Position numbers and translations under genes: made by a program. Below are positions 43,041 to 51,544 of a DNA stretch of 64,000 nt, in pieces; position 1 is the first letter of the stretch; each line of letters begins with the position of its first letter. Below the pieces are notes generated by a model that was not told the origin of the DNA, did not search any database, and saw only the letters and a list, made by a program, of their open reading frames with translations. The DNA comes from VRUE01 sp963805475 (lineage in GTDB: Bacteria; Actinomycetota; Thermoleophilia; Solirubrobacterales; 70-9). The stretch lies in contig CAWDUO010000010.1 of NCBI GenBank assembly GCA_963805475.1, forward strand, positions 1-64,000. The letters run 5' to 3'.

Positions 43041-45602
43041 GGCGAGCTTGTGGCTGCAACCGCGCCTGCCGTGTTTGTGGCGCCGCTTGCCGTGGCGACG
43101 CTTGCCGTGGCGCCGCTTGCCGTGGCGCCGCTTGCCGTGGCGCCGCTTGCCGTGGCGCCTGCGGCACTTCGCCGCGCGCCTGTGATGCTGCACTGGGCCT
43201 TCGGCGACTGTATGGCTCGGTAAGGGGCCACCTTGCGCTGGGGGCTCGCCGTGATGTGTCGGTGGCTCGCCGGTGGAGGCTGGGGGCTCTGGGTTGACCG
43301 AGCGGTTCGCGTAGGGCTGGTAGTCGCGGCACGGCTCTCCCCTTAGGCCCGGGCAGGGCGGTAGGTCGCTTGGCACGGGCGTCCCGGACACGACGGGAAG
43401 CAGGAGGTGCGAGGGCATGTCTTTGCCATAGGCGATCGCGACTTCCGCGCTGGCTTCGGGCTGCGTCTGCGCGAAGGCCCAGATCGGCTGGGTGCCGTTG
43501 GGCGCGGCGATCGTGACCCGGATCCGGGAGCCGGCGCGGTAGGCATGGCCCTCGTAGTAGAGCGGGATGGTGAGCTCGACGAAGCGGTTGGAGGGAAGCG
43601 GGGAGAAGTCGGACTCCCGCAGGCTCAGAACCGGCTCGAGCGGGGTGCTCTTTTCGGGGTCGAGCTTGCGCGCGATCCCTCGCACCCACCCGTTCTGCAC
43701 GAAGGTCTCTTTGCCGTCTGGCCGGACCTCGCTGATCGTCGCCTGCAGGTCTACGTTGGGGGTCGAGGAGCGGACCCAAAGGTTGACGGCGCCGGCGCCG
43801 ATTACGGTCGTGTCGCCGGGCAGTGGATCGCTGAGGTAGGAGACGGCGCTGTCGGGCGGGCTCTGCATCCATTCGTAGTTGGGGGTGGCGGTCCAGAGGC
43901 CTTCGGAGCCCGAGCCGGTGTCGCCGGTGAAGTCGGTGGCAGGTAGAGCGTGGGCGTCCCAGGTGAACCCATCGGCGTGGAGATCGGCCGGCGCCTCACC
44001 GCTAAGGCTGCCGTTCGGCGAGAGGTACCAGGCCTTGGCTTCGGTTCCGGCAACCGGGAATTCGTCGAAGGACTCTTCGAAGCTGGGGTAGGGCTGGCCC
44101 GCGGAGAGGCCGCCGGCGCCGCTGTCGAACAGGACGCTGATCGGTTTTAGGTCTTCGTAGGCGGACAGCGCCAGTTCATAGGTCGGCTGCAGCTGGACGG
44201 GATCCGGGGGCAGCGTGACGCCCTGTATTCCCATCGCTTCTTCGTAGATCACCGGCGCGGCGGCCTGCATCGCCGCTGAGGCGAGGATCGGCGGCCGCTT
44301 CGCGACGTAGAGCTGGAGAAAGTCGTACCAGTGGTTGAACGTCACCGGGTCCAGCGAGTCGACGTGGGTGCCGTTGGTGAAGGTGAACCACTTGCGCGGC
44401 GTGCCGGTGAAGTGCTCGGCGAGGGTCGGGCAGTGCCCGCCGGTCTGCTCGTCGGTCCACTGGCAGGCCATGAAGGTGGGCACGTCGATCTTGTCGACGA
44501 ATGTGACTGGGGAGAGGGGGTCGGCGACCTCTGGGTCGTAGTGGTCGTTTTCGTCGATCTTCTTGAGCAGATCGACCGCCTCCGGGTGCAGCGCCTGGTT
44601 ATCCGCGCAGGTCTGGTCGCCTTCCTGGATGCGCTGGTAGGCCCATGCCTGGCCCGTGGTTGGAGACGCCGCTTCGGCATCGTGGACCCGCTCCTTGGCC
44701 CATTCGAGCGCGAAGCCGGTGTTGAGGATGCCGCCGGGGTAGAGCGTCGTCTGGGTGTTGTCGATCACCGACAGCGGCGAGATCGCGGCCAGGTCCGGCG
44801 GCCGGGTGGCGGCGGTGAAAAGCTGGCTGATCCCGCCGTAGGAGATCCCCATCATCCCGACTTCGTTGTGCAGCACCCACGGCTGGTGGGCGATCGTCTC
44901 GACGACGTCGTAGCCGTCGAGGTTCTGCAGCGGCTCGAAGAAATCGTAGGCGCCGCCCGAGCAGCCGGTGCCACGCATGTTGACGTCGACGACCGTGAAG
45001 CCCATCAGGTTGGCGATGATCGAGATCCCGTTTTCGGGCCCGGCCGGGTTGGCGTACCCGTAGCCGGAGTACTCGATCAAGGTCGGCGTGGGACCGGCGG
45101 GGATCGGCGGGAGTTCAACCCCAGGCAGGACGTGCGTCACGTCCTCGGGCGGATGGACGTCGATCGACAGCTTGGTGCCGTCGCGCGTCGTGAGATACCC
45201 GTATCCACTTTCCGGGATCGACTGGCTGTAGAACCCGGTGCTGGGCGGCGCGGACGCCGTCGTCAGGACCTGGAGGGGTTCGGACATCTCCCCCCCGGCA
45301 AGACCGACGCGATAGCCGCTGCCCGGAGCCACATTGCGAAAGAGAGCCCCGCCGAGGTCGTTGGCGCTCCTCGTCCCGATCTCCTGGCCCCCATTGTCGT
45401 AAAGGGACACCGCGGCGCCGGGGTCCAGTCCCGTCGCGTAGACCTGTTCGACACTGCCGTGCGCCTCGAAGGATGCCGCTGCCGCTTCCTCCGCGCCGGC
45501 GCCCCCTGCGCCCAGCCACACGAGCAGGGCGTAGCCGAACGCCATCCACCCCAGTGCCTTAAGCGCCCGCCGAAAGCCATCGAGATTTCTGATCTTACCC
45601 AC
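43026..45602 (-). CDS. secreted CocE/NonD-family hydrolase with basic repeat tail
   Basis: About 858 residues from GTG 45602. The signal segment MAFGYALLVWLGAGGAGA is followed by a short Ig-like stretch. Then comes an alpha/beta hydrolase of the X-Pro dipeptidyl-peptidase/CocE type: LSIDVHPPED, DVNMRGTGCSGGAYDFFEP, the nucleophile elbow GMMGISYGGISQLF, and the C-terminal jelly-roll domain (NLWVRSSTPNVDLQATISEVRPDGKETFVQNGWVRG ... VELTIPLYYEGHAYRAGSRIRVTI). The C-terminus is a Lys/Arg/His-rich tail with five HGKRR repeats, likely to bind wall polymers or phosphate-rich glycans. Members cleave esters or amides; the substrate is unknown. Confidence 0.82.
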   Translation of the reverse strand: MGKIRNLDGFRRALKALGWMAFGYALLVWLGAGGAGAEEAAAASFEAHGSVEQVYATGLDPGAAVSLYDNGGQEIGTRSANDLGGALFRNVAPGSGYRVGLAGGEMSEPLQVLTTASAPPSTGFYSQSIPESGYGYLTTRDGTKLSIDVHPPEDVTHVLPGVELPPIPAGPTPTLIEYSGYGYANPAGPENGISIIANLMGFTVVDVNMRGTGCSGGAYDFFEPLQNLDGYDVVETIAHQPWVLHNEVGMMGISYGGISQLFTAATRPPDLAAISPLSVIDNTQTTLYPGGILNTGFALEWAKERVHDAEAASPTTGQAWAYQRIQEGDQTCADNQALHPEAVDLLKKIDENDHYDPEVADPLSPVTFVDKIDVPTFMACQWTDEQTGGHCPTLAEHFTGTPRKWFTFTNGTHVDSLDPVTFNHWYDFLQLYVAKRPPILASAAMQAAAPVIYEEAMGIQGVTLPPDPVQLQPTYELALSAYEDLKPISVLFDSGAGGLSAGQPYPSFEESFDEFPVAGTEAKAWYLSPNGSLSGEAPADLHADGFTWDAHALPATDFTGDTGSGSEGLWTATPNYEWMQSPPDSAVSYLSDPLPGDTTVIGAGAVNLWVRSSTPNVDLQATISEVRPDGKETFVQNGWVRGIARKLDPEKSTPLEPVLSLRESDFSPLPSNRFVELTIPLYYEGHAYRAGSRIRVTIAAPNGTQPIWAFAQTQPEASAEVAIAYGKDMPSHLLLPVVSGTPVPSDLPPCPGLRGEPCRDYQPYANRSVNPEPPASTGEPPTHHGEPPAQGGPLPSHTVAEGPVQHHRRAAKCRRRHGKRRHGKRRHGKRRHGKRRHGKRRHKHGRRGCSHKLATSTN
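43081..43155. repeat. five 15-bp tandem repeats coding for a basic tail
   Basis: Five tandem copies of CGCCGCTTGCCGTGG (the second with one change) lie at the 3' end of the CocE-like gene. On the coding strand they encode HGKRR repeats. Copy number could vary by slippage without shifting frame. Confidence 0.92.
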
Positions 45603-45660
45603 GACTGGGTTTGTATCATACCTAGTATCAAGTAGTCCAGCAGGGGAGGTTGGTCGCTCC
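45603..45660 (-). promoter_or_regulatory. candidate promoter of the CocE-like gene, near-leaderless
   Basis: On the minus strand TATGAT lies about 12 bases before GTG 45602, a good -10 element. A CTGGAC about 16-17 bases further upstream is a weak -35. Transcription would begin within a few bases of the GTG, and no ribosome binding site is seen. Leaderless mRNAs of this kind are common in actinobacteria. The remaining gap to 45925 shows no gene. Confidence 0.4.
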
Positions 45661-45905
45661 AGATGCAGCTCCGAAGCTCCTGAACTCAGTTCGAGCGCTC
45701 GCCTTTCGCGAGAAGGGGGCACCTTGGCGGGATGGCATCGATCCATTTCGCATGAAGGCGGGCTGCCGGCTGCCCCCGTGCACGGAGATGTGGGCAATCC
45801 AGCGTAATTGTGTGTCCGTTATATGACTAAGTACATGCACGGTTCGAATAGAAATCAAGAGCGGACCGCAAGCCACGGCCCCGCGGAACCGCCTTGGGAC
45901 GTCCG

Positions 45906-45923
45906 GTTCCGGTGAACCGGAAC
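45906..45923 (-). terminator. hairpin just past ddl
   Basis: GTTCCGG (45906-45912) pairs with CCGGAAC (45917-45923) around TGAA, three bases past the ddl stop. No run of T follows on the minus strand, so it is at best a weak intrinsic terminator. Its strand carries GCTGTTCC, reminiscent of the other hairpin arms. Confidence 0.5.
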
Positions 45924-45925
45924 AG

Positions 45926-46894
45926 CTAGAACTCGTGGGAGCGGGACTTGGTGTGGCGGTCGATCGCCAGGTTGACTAGGCGGTCGCAGAGGGCTGGGTA
46001 TGGGAGGCCGCCGGCCTCCCATAGCTTGGCGTAGACGCTGGTCTCGGTGAAGCCGGGCATCGTGTTCAGCTCGTTGACGAGGATCTCGCCGCCGGGCTCG
46101 ACGAAGAAGTCGCAGCGGGCGAGGCCGGCGCAGCCGCCGAGGCGGAAGGCCAGGGTTGCCAGCTCGCGCAGGCGCTCCGTCTGTCCGGGGTCGAGCGGCG
46201 CGGGGACGATCAGCTCGATGCCGCCCTCGCGGTACTTGGTCTCGTAGTCGTACCACTCGCCGTGGGCGATCACCTCGCCCGGCGGGGAGGCCTCGACGTT
46301 CTCGTTGCCGAGCAGCGAGCACTCGACCTCGCGTCCGGCGGCGTGCGCCTCGACGATCACGCGCGGGTCGTGTCGGCGTGCAAGCTCGACCGCGCGGTCG
46401 AGCTCCTCGCCCAAGCCCTCGACCCTGCTGATGCCGACGCTCGAGCCGAGCCGCGAGGGCTTCACCCATAGCGGCAGGCCGATCGCCGCGCAGCGCTCGC
46501 GCCAGCCGGGCTCGCCGGCGGCGGCGAACTCGACCTGCGGCAGGCCGGCATCGGCGAAGAGGCGCTTCAGCGTCAGCTTGTCCATGCAGACCGCGGAAGC
46601 GAGCACGTCGGAGCCGACGTAGGGAACGTCGAGCCACTCGAGCACCCCCTGCACGCTGCCGTCCTCGCCGAACGGGCCGTGCAGGGCGGGGAAGGCGACG
46701 TCGGCGCCGAACAAGCCGCCGGCCGGCGCCAGCTCGACCGGGGCGCCGCGGAAGCTCCAGGCGCCGTCGCGGGCGATCGTCACCGGCAGCGCCTCGTGGC
46801 CGGCCTCCTCCAGCCCGCGCGCGACCGCGGCGGCGGAGCGCAGCGAGACCTCGTGCTCGGAGGAGCGCCCGCCGCCGAGGACCGCGACCCTCAT
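45926..46894 (-). CDS. ddl: D-alanine--D-alanine ligase
   Basis: 322 residues, ATP-grasp fold, makes the D-Ala-D-Ala end of peptidoglycan precursors. Motifs: VAVLGGGRSSEHEVSLRSA, FPALHGPFGEDGSVQGVLEWLDVPYVGSDVLASAVCMDKLTLKRLF, LWVKPSRLGSSVGISRV, REVECSLLGN and GLARCDFFVEPGGEILVNELNTMPGFTETSVY. It overlaps the pknB stop by four bases as the last gene of the wall operon. This links precursor synthesis to the kinase/phosphatase system. Confidence 0.95.
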   Translation of the reverse strand: MRVAVLGGGRSSEHEVSLRSAAAVARGLEEAGHEALPVTIARDGAWSFRGAPVELAPAGGLFGADVAFPALHGPFGEDGSVQGVLEWLDVPYVGSDVLASAVCMDKLTLKRLFADAGLPQVEFAAAGEPGWRERCAAIGLPLWVKPSRLGSSVGISRVEGLGEELDRAVELARRHDPRVIVEAHAAGREVECSLLGNENVEASPPGEVIAHGEWYDYETKYREGGIELIVPAPLDPGQTERLRELATLAFRLGGCAGLARCDFFVEPGGEILVNELNTMPGFTETSVYAKLWEAGGLPYPALCDRLVNLAIDRHTKSRSHEF

Positions 46895-48759
46895 TCGGTC
46901 GCTTCGCCTTCCGCCGCCCGCTTGCCGACCGCGATCGCCACCTGCGAGCCCGGTTCGACTTCCGAGCCCGGCGGCGGGAACTGGTCGAGCACGCGGCCGA
47001 TCTGCTGCGCCACTTCGGTTTCTTCTTCGCGCACGGCCGGTTCGAGGCCGGCTTCGCGCAGCGCTTCGACCGCTTCGCGCCTTTCCTTTCCGATCACGTT
47101 CGGCACCTTCGCCTCTTCGACGCCCGCCGAGACGACGATGCCGACGGTCGAGCCGGCGGGCAGCTGGGTGCCGGCGCTCGGCGACTGGCGGATCACCTCG
47201 CCGGCCGGCTTGGCGCTTTCTTCTTCTTCGACGCTCGGGCTGAAGCCGTGGCCGCGGATCTGCTGCACGGCGACCGAGCGTTGCGTGCCGACCAGGACCG
47301 GCACCTTGGCCAGCTTCCGCCCCTTGGAGACGACGAGCAGGACGGTCGAGCCGCGCGTCGCCGTGCTGCCCCCCGCGGGTTCGGTGCGGATCACCGCGCC
47401 TTCTTCCACCGCTTCGGAGCTGACCCGTTCGACGCGCGGCTGGAAGCCCGCTTCTTCGACGGCTTCGACGGCTTCTTCGGCCGGCGCCCCCGCCAGCCCG
47501 CCCGGCACCTTGGCGCTGCCCGGGCCGGCGCTGACCGTCAGCGCCACCTTCGGCTTCGAGCAGAACCAGCTGAGGAAGGCGCAGTCGAGCGAGGCCTTGC
47601 CCTGCGGCGGGTCCTGCTCGAGCACCGTGTTGGTGGCGACGTTGCGCCGCACGCGGGCGACCTCGCCGACCTTGAAGCCGTTCTGTTCGAGCAGCGCGAT
47701 CGCCACGCCGAGCTGGTTGCCGGTCACCCCCGGGACCTCAGTCGTCGTGTCGCGGGTGAGCGAGAAGCCGACCAGGGCGCCGATCAGCACGGCGATCGCC
47801 GCCAGCGCCCACCAGATGCGCCGCCGCCTTCGCCGCCGCGCCTCCTCGGGGTCCTCCTCCGCGCCGGCGGCCTCATCGGCCGCGAGGACCGGCGGCGGCA
47901 GCGGCGCGAAGGCCGCGGTGCCGCCGCTCGCGCCCGGTTCGCGCCCCGCCGCGTCGAGCGCGGCGATGAACGCCTCGGCGCTCTGGAAGCGCTGCCCGGG
48001 GTCCTTCTCCAGCGCCCGCATCACGACCGCGTCGAGCGCCGGGCTGACCGCGGGGTTGATCGAGCTCGGACGCTGCGGCGTGTGCGAGACCTGTTTCATC
48101 GCGATCGCCACCGCCGACTCGGCCTCGAACGGGACCCGGCCCGCGAGCGCCTCGTAGAGCATCACGCCGACCGAGTAGAGGTCGGAGACGGCGGTCACCG
48201 CCTGGCCCTGGGCCTGCTCGGGCGAGAGGTAGTGCGGCGTCCCCATCACCGAGCCCGCTTGGGTGATCTCCGAGGCGCCGGCGCGGGCGATGCCGAAATC
48301 GGTCACCGTCGCCTTGCCCTCGTCGTCGACGATCACGTTCTGCGGCTTCAGGTCGCGGTGGACGACGCCGTGGCGGTGGGCGTATCCGGCGCCCTCCAGC
48401 ACCTGGCGGATCAGGCTGACCGACTGCTCCGTCGTCAGCCCCTGGTCGATCAGCTCCTTCAGCGTCCGCCCCTCGAGCAGCTGCATCGCGATGTAGTGGG
48501 TGCCGTCGACGTCGCCGCGGTCGAAGACGGCGACGACGTTGGGGTGCGAGAGGCCGGCGGCCGCCTCGGCCTCCCGTTCGAAGCGCTCGACGAACTCGCG
48601 GTCCTGGGCGAAGCGGCGGTGCAGGACCTTGAGCGCCAGGCGGCGGTGCAGGTGCGGGTCCTCGGCCAGCCAGACATCCGCCATGCCGCCCGAGCCGAGC
48701 CGGCGCAGCAGCCGGTACCTCCCGTCGATGACGCTCCCTTCGCCGACTTCCGCCGACAT
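46891..48759 (-). CDS. pknB: PknB-type Ser/Thr kinase with four PASTA domains
   Basis: 622 residues from ATG 48759; an upstream extension to 48846 lies inside pbpA. Kinase domain: GSGGMADVWLAED, Lys44, HRDLKPQN (134-141), DFG (154-156), GTPHYLSPEQ. A basic run and membrane helix (WWALAAIAVLIGALVGFSL) follow. Then come about four PASTA domains (VPGVTGNQLGVAIALLEQNGFKV, AEEAVEAVEEAGFQPRVE, VPVLVGTQRSVAVQQIRGHGFSP, VPNVIGKERREAVEALREAGLEP), which bind muropeptides or lipid II. It is the main wall-sensing kinase, with pstP as its likely opposing phosphatase. Confidence 0.95.
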   Translation of the reverse strand: MSAEVGEGSVIDGRYRLLRRLGSGGMADVWLAEDPHLHRRLALKVLHRRFAQDREFVERFEREAEAAAGLSHPNVVAVFDRGDVDGTHYIAMQLLEGRTLKELIDQGLTTEQSVSLIRQVLEGAGYAHRHGVVHRDLKPQNVIVDDEGKATVTDFGIARAGASEITQAGSVMGTPHYLSPEQAQGQAVTAVSDLYSVGVMLYEALAGRVPFEAESAVAIAMKQVSHTPQRPSSINPAVSPALDAVVMRALEKDPGQRFQSAEAFIAALDAAGREPGASGGTAAFAPLPPPVLAADEAAGAEEDPEEARRRRRRRIWWALAAIAVLIGALVGFSLTRDTTTEVPGVTGNQLGVAIALLEQNGFKVGEVARVRRNVATNTVLEQDPPQGKASLDCAFLSWFCSKPKVALTVSAGPGSAKVPGGLAGAPAEEAVEAVEEAGFQPRVERVSSEAVEEGAVIRTEPAGGSTATRGSTVLLVVSKGRKLAKVPVLVGTQRSVAVQQIRGHGFSPSVEEEESAKPAGEVIRQSPSAGTQLPAGSTVGIVVSAGVEEAKVPNVIGKERREAVEALREAGLEPAVREEETEVAQQIGRVLDQFPPPGSEVEPGSQVAIAVGKRAAEGEATE

Positions 48760-48761
48760 GC

Positions 48762-50225
48762 TCAGCTCCCTTCGCTTTCGAGGATCGATTCGGCCACGGC
48801 GCGGAAGATCGGCGCCGCCGCGTCGTTGCCGAAGCGTTCGGTGCATTCGACTGTCGCCGCGATCGCCACCTTGGGTTCGTCCGCCGGAGCGAAACCGACG
48901 AACCAGGCCTGGTTCTCCGCTTCGCCGCCGCCGCAGGATTCGTTGCCCGGGGTTTCCGCCGTGCCCGTCTTGCCCGCCACCGGCACGCCGGGGATCGCCG
49001 CGTTCGCGCCGGTGCCTTCGCTGACCACCCCTTCCATCGCCGTGGTCAGCTCTTCCGCGGTCTTGGCGTCGATCGGCCTGCTGTAGGCGGACGGTTCCAG
49101 TCGCCTGGTCACGCGGCCGTCGGGGTCGACCACGCGGCTCCAGATCTGCGGCTTCATCAGGACGCCGCCGTTGGCCACCGCGGCCGCCACCTCGGCCATC
49201 TGCAGCGGCGTCACCAGCAGCCGCTCCTGGCCCATCGCGACGCGCGCGACATCGACCGGGTCGCTGGGGCCGAGCAGTTCGTTGCCTTCGAAGACGCCGC
49301 TCTTGTAGACCTGGTCGCTTGGCAGGTCGATCGGCGGGGTCGCATTGAAGCCGAAGCGGTCCATGTATTCGAACAGGGTGCCCTGGCCGAGTTTCTGGCC
49401 GAGCTGGGCGAACCAGGTGTTGACCGAGTTGGTCAGCGCCGTGCCCAGCGCGATCGGGCCGAAGCTCTGGTTGAAGTCGTTTTCCAGCGGCCGCGTTTCG
49501 ACCACCAGCGGCGAGGGCGCGGAGAAGGCGGTTTCGGGAGTGATCAGGCCGCTGTCGAGCCCGGCCGCCGCGGTCACCACCTTGAAGGTCGAGCCGGGCG
49601 GCTTGAGGCCCTGCGTGGCGCGGTCGAGCAGCGGCGTTTCCAGCGTGTTGCGGTTGAACTTGGAGAGTTCGTAGGGAATCCGGTTGGGGTCGTAGGGCGG
49701 GTTGGAGACGAGTGCCTCGACCCTGCCGCTGGCGGGCTCGATCGCGACCACGGCGCCGAAGCCCTGTTCGCGCAGGGCCGCCATCGCCGTCGCCTGGGCC
49801 GCGGGGTCGATGTTGGTGACGAGGTCGTCGCCTTCCTGGCTGCGGCCGGTGAGCTGCTCGAAGATCGAGCCGAATTCCGATTCCGCGCCGATCAGCTCGT
49901 CGTTGTGGGACTTCTCGAACTCGCTGTCGCCCTGGCGCGCGAAGCTGTAGCCGACAGGGTGGCCGTAGAGGGACCCGCGCGGGTAGCGCCGCACGTATCG
50001 CCTGCCCGCTCCGTGACCCTTGGCGACCGACTTGGCCAGCACCGTGCCGTCGGCGGCGAGGATCCGCCCGCGCCTGATCTGCTGCTGCTCGAGCAGCGGC
50101 CGGGCGTTGGCTTCCTTGCCCTTCAACGACTTGGCGTCGAAGACCGCCCAGTAGGAGGTGAAGCCGATCAGCACCGCGAAGAGCACGAGGACGAGGCCGA
50201 AGAGCTGGACGATCTGCCGATTCAC
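48762..50225 (-). CDS. pbpA: class B penicillin-binding protein PbpA
   Basis: 487 residues. One membrane anchor (VQLFGLVLVLFAVLIGFTSYWAVF), a pedestal region (RRGRILAADGTVLAKS), then the transpeptidase domain: SxxK at Ser212 (PPGSTFKVV), SxN (LTNSVNTWFAQLG) with Ser267, and KTG (PVAGKTGTAETPG). It cross-links peptidoglycan with its partner SEDS polymerase RodA, whose gene overlaps by four bases. The order rodA-pbpA-pknB is the actinobacterial arrangement. Confidence 0.95.
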   Translation of the reverse strand: MNRQIVQLFGLVLVLFAVLIGFTSYWAVFDAKSLKGKEANARPLLEQQQIRRGRILAADGTVLAKSVAKGHGAGRRYVRRYPRGSLYGHPVGYSFARQGDSEFEKSHNDELIGAESEFGSIFEQLTGRSQEGDDLVTNIDPAAQATAMAALREQGFGAVVAIEPASGRVEALVSNPPYDPNRIPYELSKFNRNTLETPLLDRATQGLKPPGSTFKVVTAAAGLDSGLITPETAFSAPSPLVVETRPLENDFNQSFGPIALGTALTNSVNTWFAQLGQKLGQGTLFEYMDRFGFNATPPIDLPSDQVYKSGVFEGNELLGPSDPVDVARVAMGQERLLVTPLQMAEVAAAVANGGVLMKPQIWSRVVDPDGRVTRRLEPSAYSRPIDAKTAEELTTAMEGVVSEGTGANAAIPGVPVAGKTGTAETPGNESCGGGEAENQAWFVGFAPADEPKVAIAATVECTERFGNDAAAPIFRAVAESILESEGS

Positions 50226-51544
50226 CGAGTTACCGCCTCACGCCGCGCCCGGTCGGAGATCAGCAGCAGCAGCGCCAGCAGGACGAAGTTGGCGACGATC
50301 GAACTGCCGCCGTAGCTGATGAAGGGCAGGGTGACGCCGGTCAGCGGGATCACCCGGGTGACGCCGCCGACGATCACGAAGGCCTGGATCGCGAAGACCG
50401 CGGTGAGGCCGGTGGCGAGCAGCTTCGAGAAGCCGTCGTCGGCAAGCAGGGCGACCTTGAAGCCGCGCGCCGCGATCAGCAGGTAGATCAGGATCACCGC
50501 GGCGGCGCCGAAGAGGCCGAGCTCGTCGACGATCAGCGAGTAGATCGTGTCGGTCTGCGCCGCCGGCAGCAGCGCGTTGTGGGTGCCGGGGATCGTGATC
50601 AGCGCCTGGCCGAAGCCCTTGCCGAAGAGGCCGCCGTCGGCCTGGGCGAAGATCGACTGGAGGATCTGGTAGCCGTTGCCGGCCGGGTCGTGGTAGGGGT
50701 TGAGCCAGATCTCGACCCGGTCGTGGACGTGGGGCACGGTTTCGGCGAAGAACCAGGCGCCGAGCAGGAACAGCGCCGTGCCGATGACGACGAAGGAGAA
50801 GCGCCCGGTCGCCACGTAGATCAGCGCGAGGAAAGCGGCGAAGAACATCAGCGAGCTGCCGAGGTCGCGGATGAAGACCAGCATCAGCATCGACGCGCCC
50901 CAGACGACCAGCAGCGGGCCGAGGTGCTTGAGCGGCGGCAGGGTGACGCCGAGCACCCGGCGCGCGCCGACGATCAGCACCTCGCGGTGCTCGCGCAGGT
51001 AGCTGGCGAGGAATACGACGAGGCAGATCTTCGAAAACTCGGCCGGCTGGAAGGCGAGCGGGCCGAGCTTCACCCCGAGGTAGGCGCCGTTGACCTGTTG
51101 GCCGATCCCCGGCACCCGCGGCGCCAGCAGCAGCAGCAGGCCGACCGCGGCGATCGTGTAGCGGTAGCGCTCGAGCACGTCGTAGTCGCGCAGGAAGTGG
51201 ATCGTCAGCGCGAAGAGGACGAGGCCGAGGACGAACCAGTTGGCCTGGTCGCGGGCGAGGCCGGCGTCGATCCGGTAGACCATCACCAGGCCGAAGGCGG
51301 TGAGCAGGGCGACCAGCGGGAAGAGGTAGGGATCGGCGTCGGGCAGGCGCAGGCGCAGGTAGACGTGGGTGGCGACGCAGACGGCGAGGAAGTAGGCGCC
51401 GTAGACGAGGCTGAGGTTGCCGTGACGGGCGTTCTCCTGCGCGAAGACCGCGGCGAAGCCGGCGCTGAGCAGCAGCGCGACCGGGATCAGGGCCAGCAGC
51501 TCGCGGTTGCGCGCCGGCGAGCGCAATCCGGCCCCGATGCTCAC
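50222..51544 (-). CDS. rodA: SEDS-family peptidoglycan polymerase RodA/FtsW
   Basis: 440 residues, about ten to twelve membrane segments. Signature stretches: VNGAYLGVKLGPLAFQPAEFSKICLVVFLASYL, FIRDLGSSLMFFAAFLALIYVATGR, GNGYQILQSIFAQADGGLFGKGFGQAL and DTIYSLIVDELGLFGAAAVILIYLLIAARGF, plus GVTLPFISYGGSSIVANF. SEDS proteins polymerise glycan strands from lipid II. It overlaps pstP and pbpA by four bases each, so the three are translated together. Confidence 0.95.
   Translation of the reverse strand: MSIGAGLRSPARNRELLALIPVALLLSAGFAAVFAQENARHGNLSLVYGAYFLAVCVATHVYLRLRLPDADPYLFPLVALLTAFGLVMVYRIDAGLARDQANWFVLGLVLFALTIHFLRDYDVLERYRYTIAAVGLLLLLAPRVPGIGQQVNGAYLGVKLGPLAFQPAEFSKICLVVFLASYLREHREVLIVGARRVLGVTLPPLKHLGPLLVVWGASMLMLVFIRDLGSSLMFFAAFLALIYVATGRFSFVVIGTALFLLGAWFFAETVPHVHDRVEIWLNPYHDPAGNGYQILQSIFAQADGGLFGKGFGQALITIPGTHNALLPAAQTDTIYSLIVDELGLFGAAAVILIYLLIAARGFKVALLADDGFSKLLATGLTAVFAIQAFVIVGGVTRVIPLTGVTLPFISYGGSSIVANFVLLALLLLISDRARREAVTR

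Noticed and set aside
43081..43155. CRISPR-like short tandem repeats
   Set aside because: The units are 15 bp and directly adjacent with no spacers, and they code for HGKRR in frame with the hydrolase.
45628..45876. ORF upstream of the CocE-like gene
   Set aside because: No recognisable motif and it covers the likely promoter; the signal peptide of the hydrolase starts downstream.
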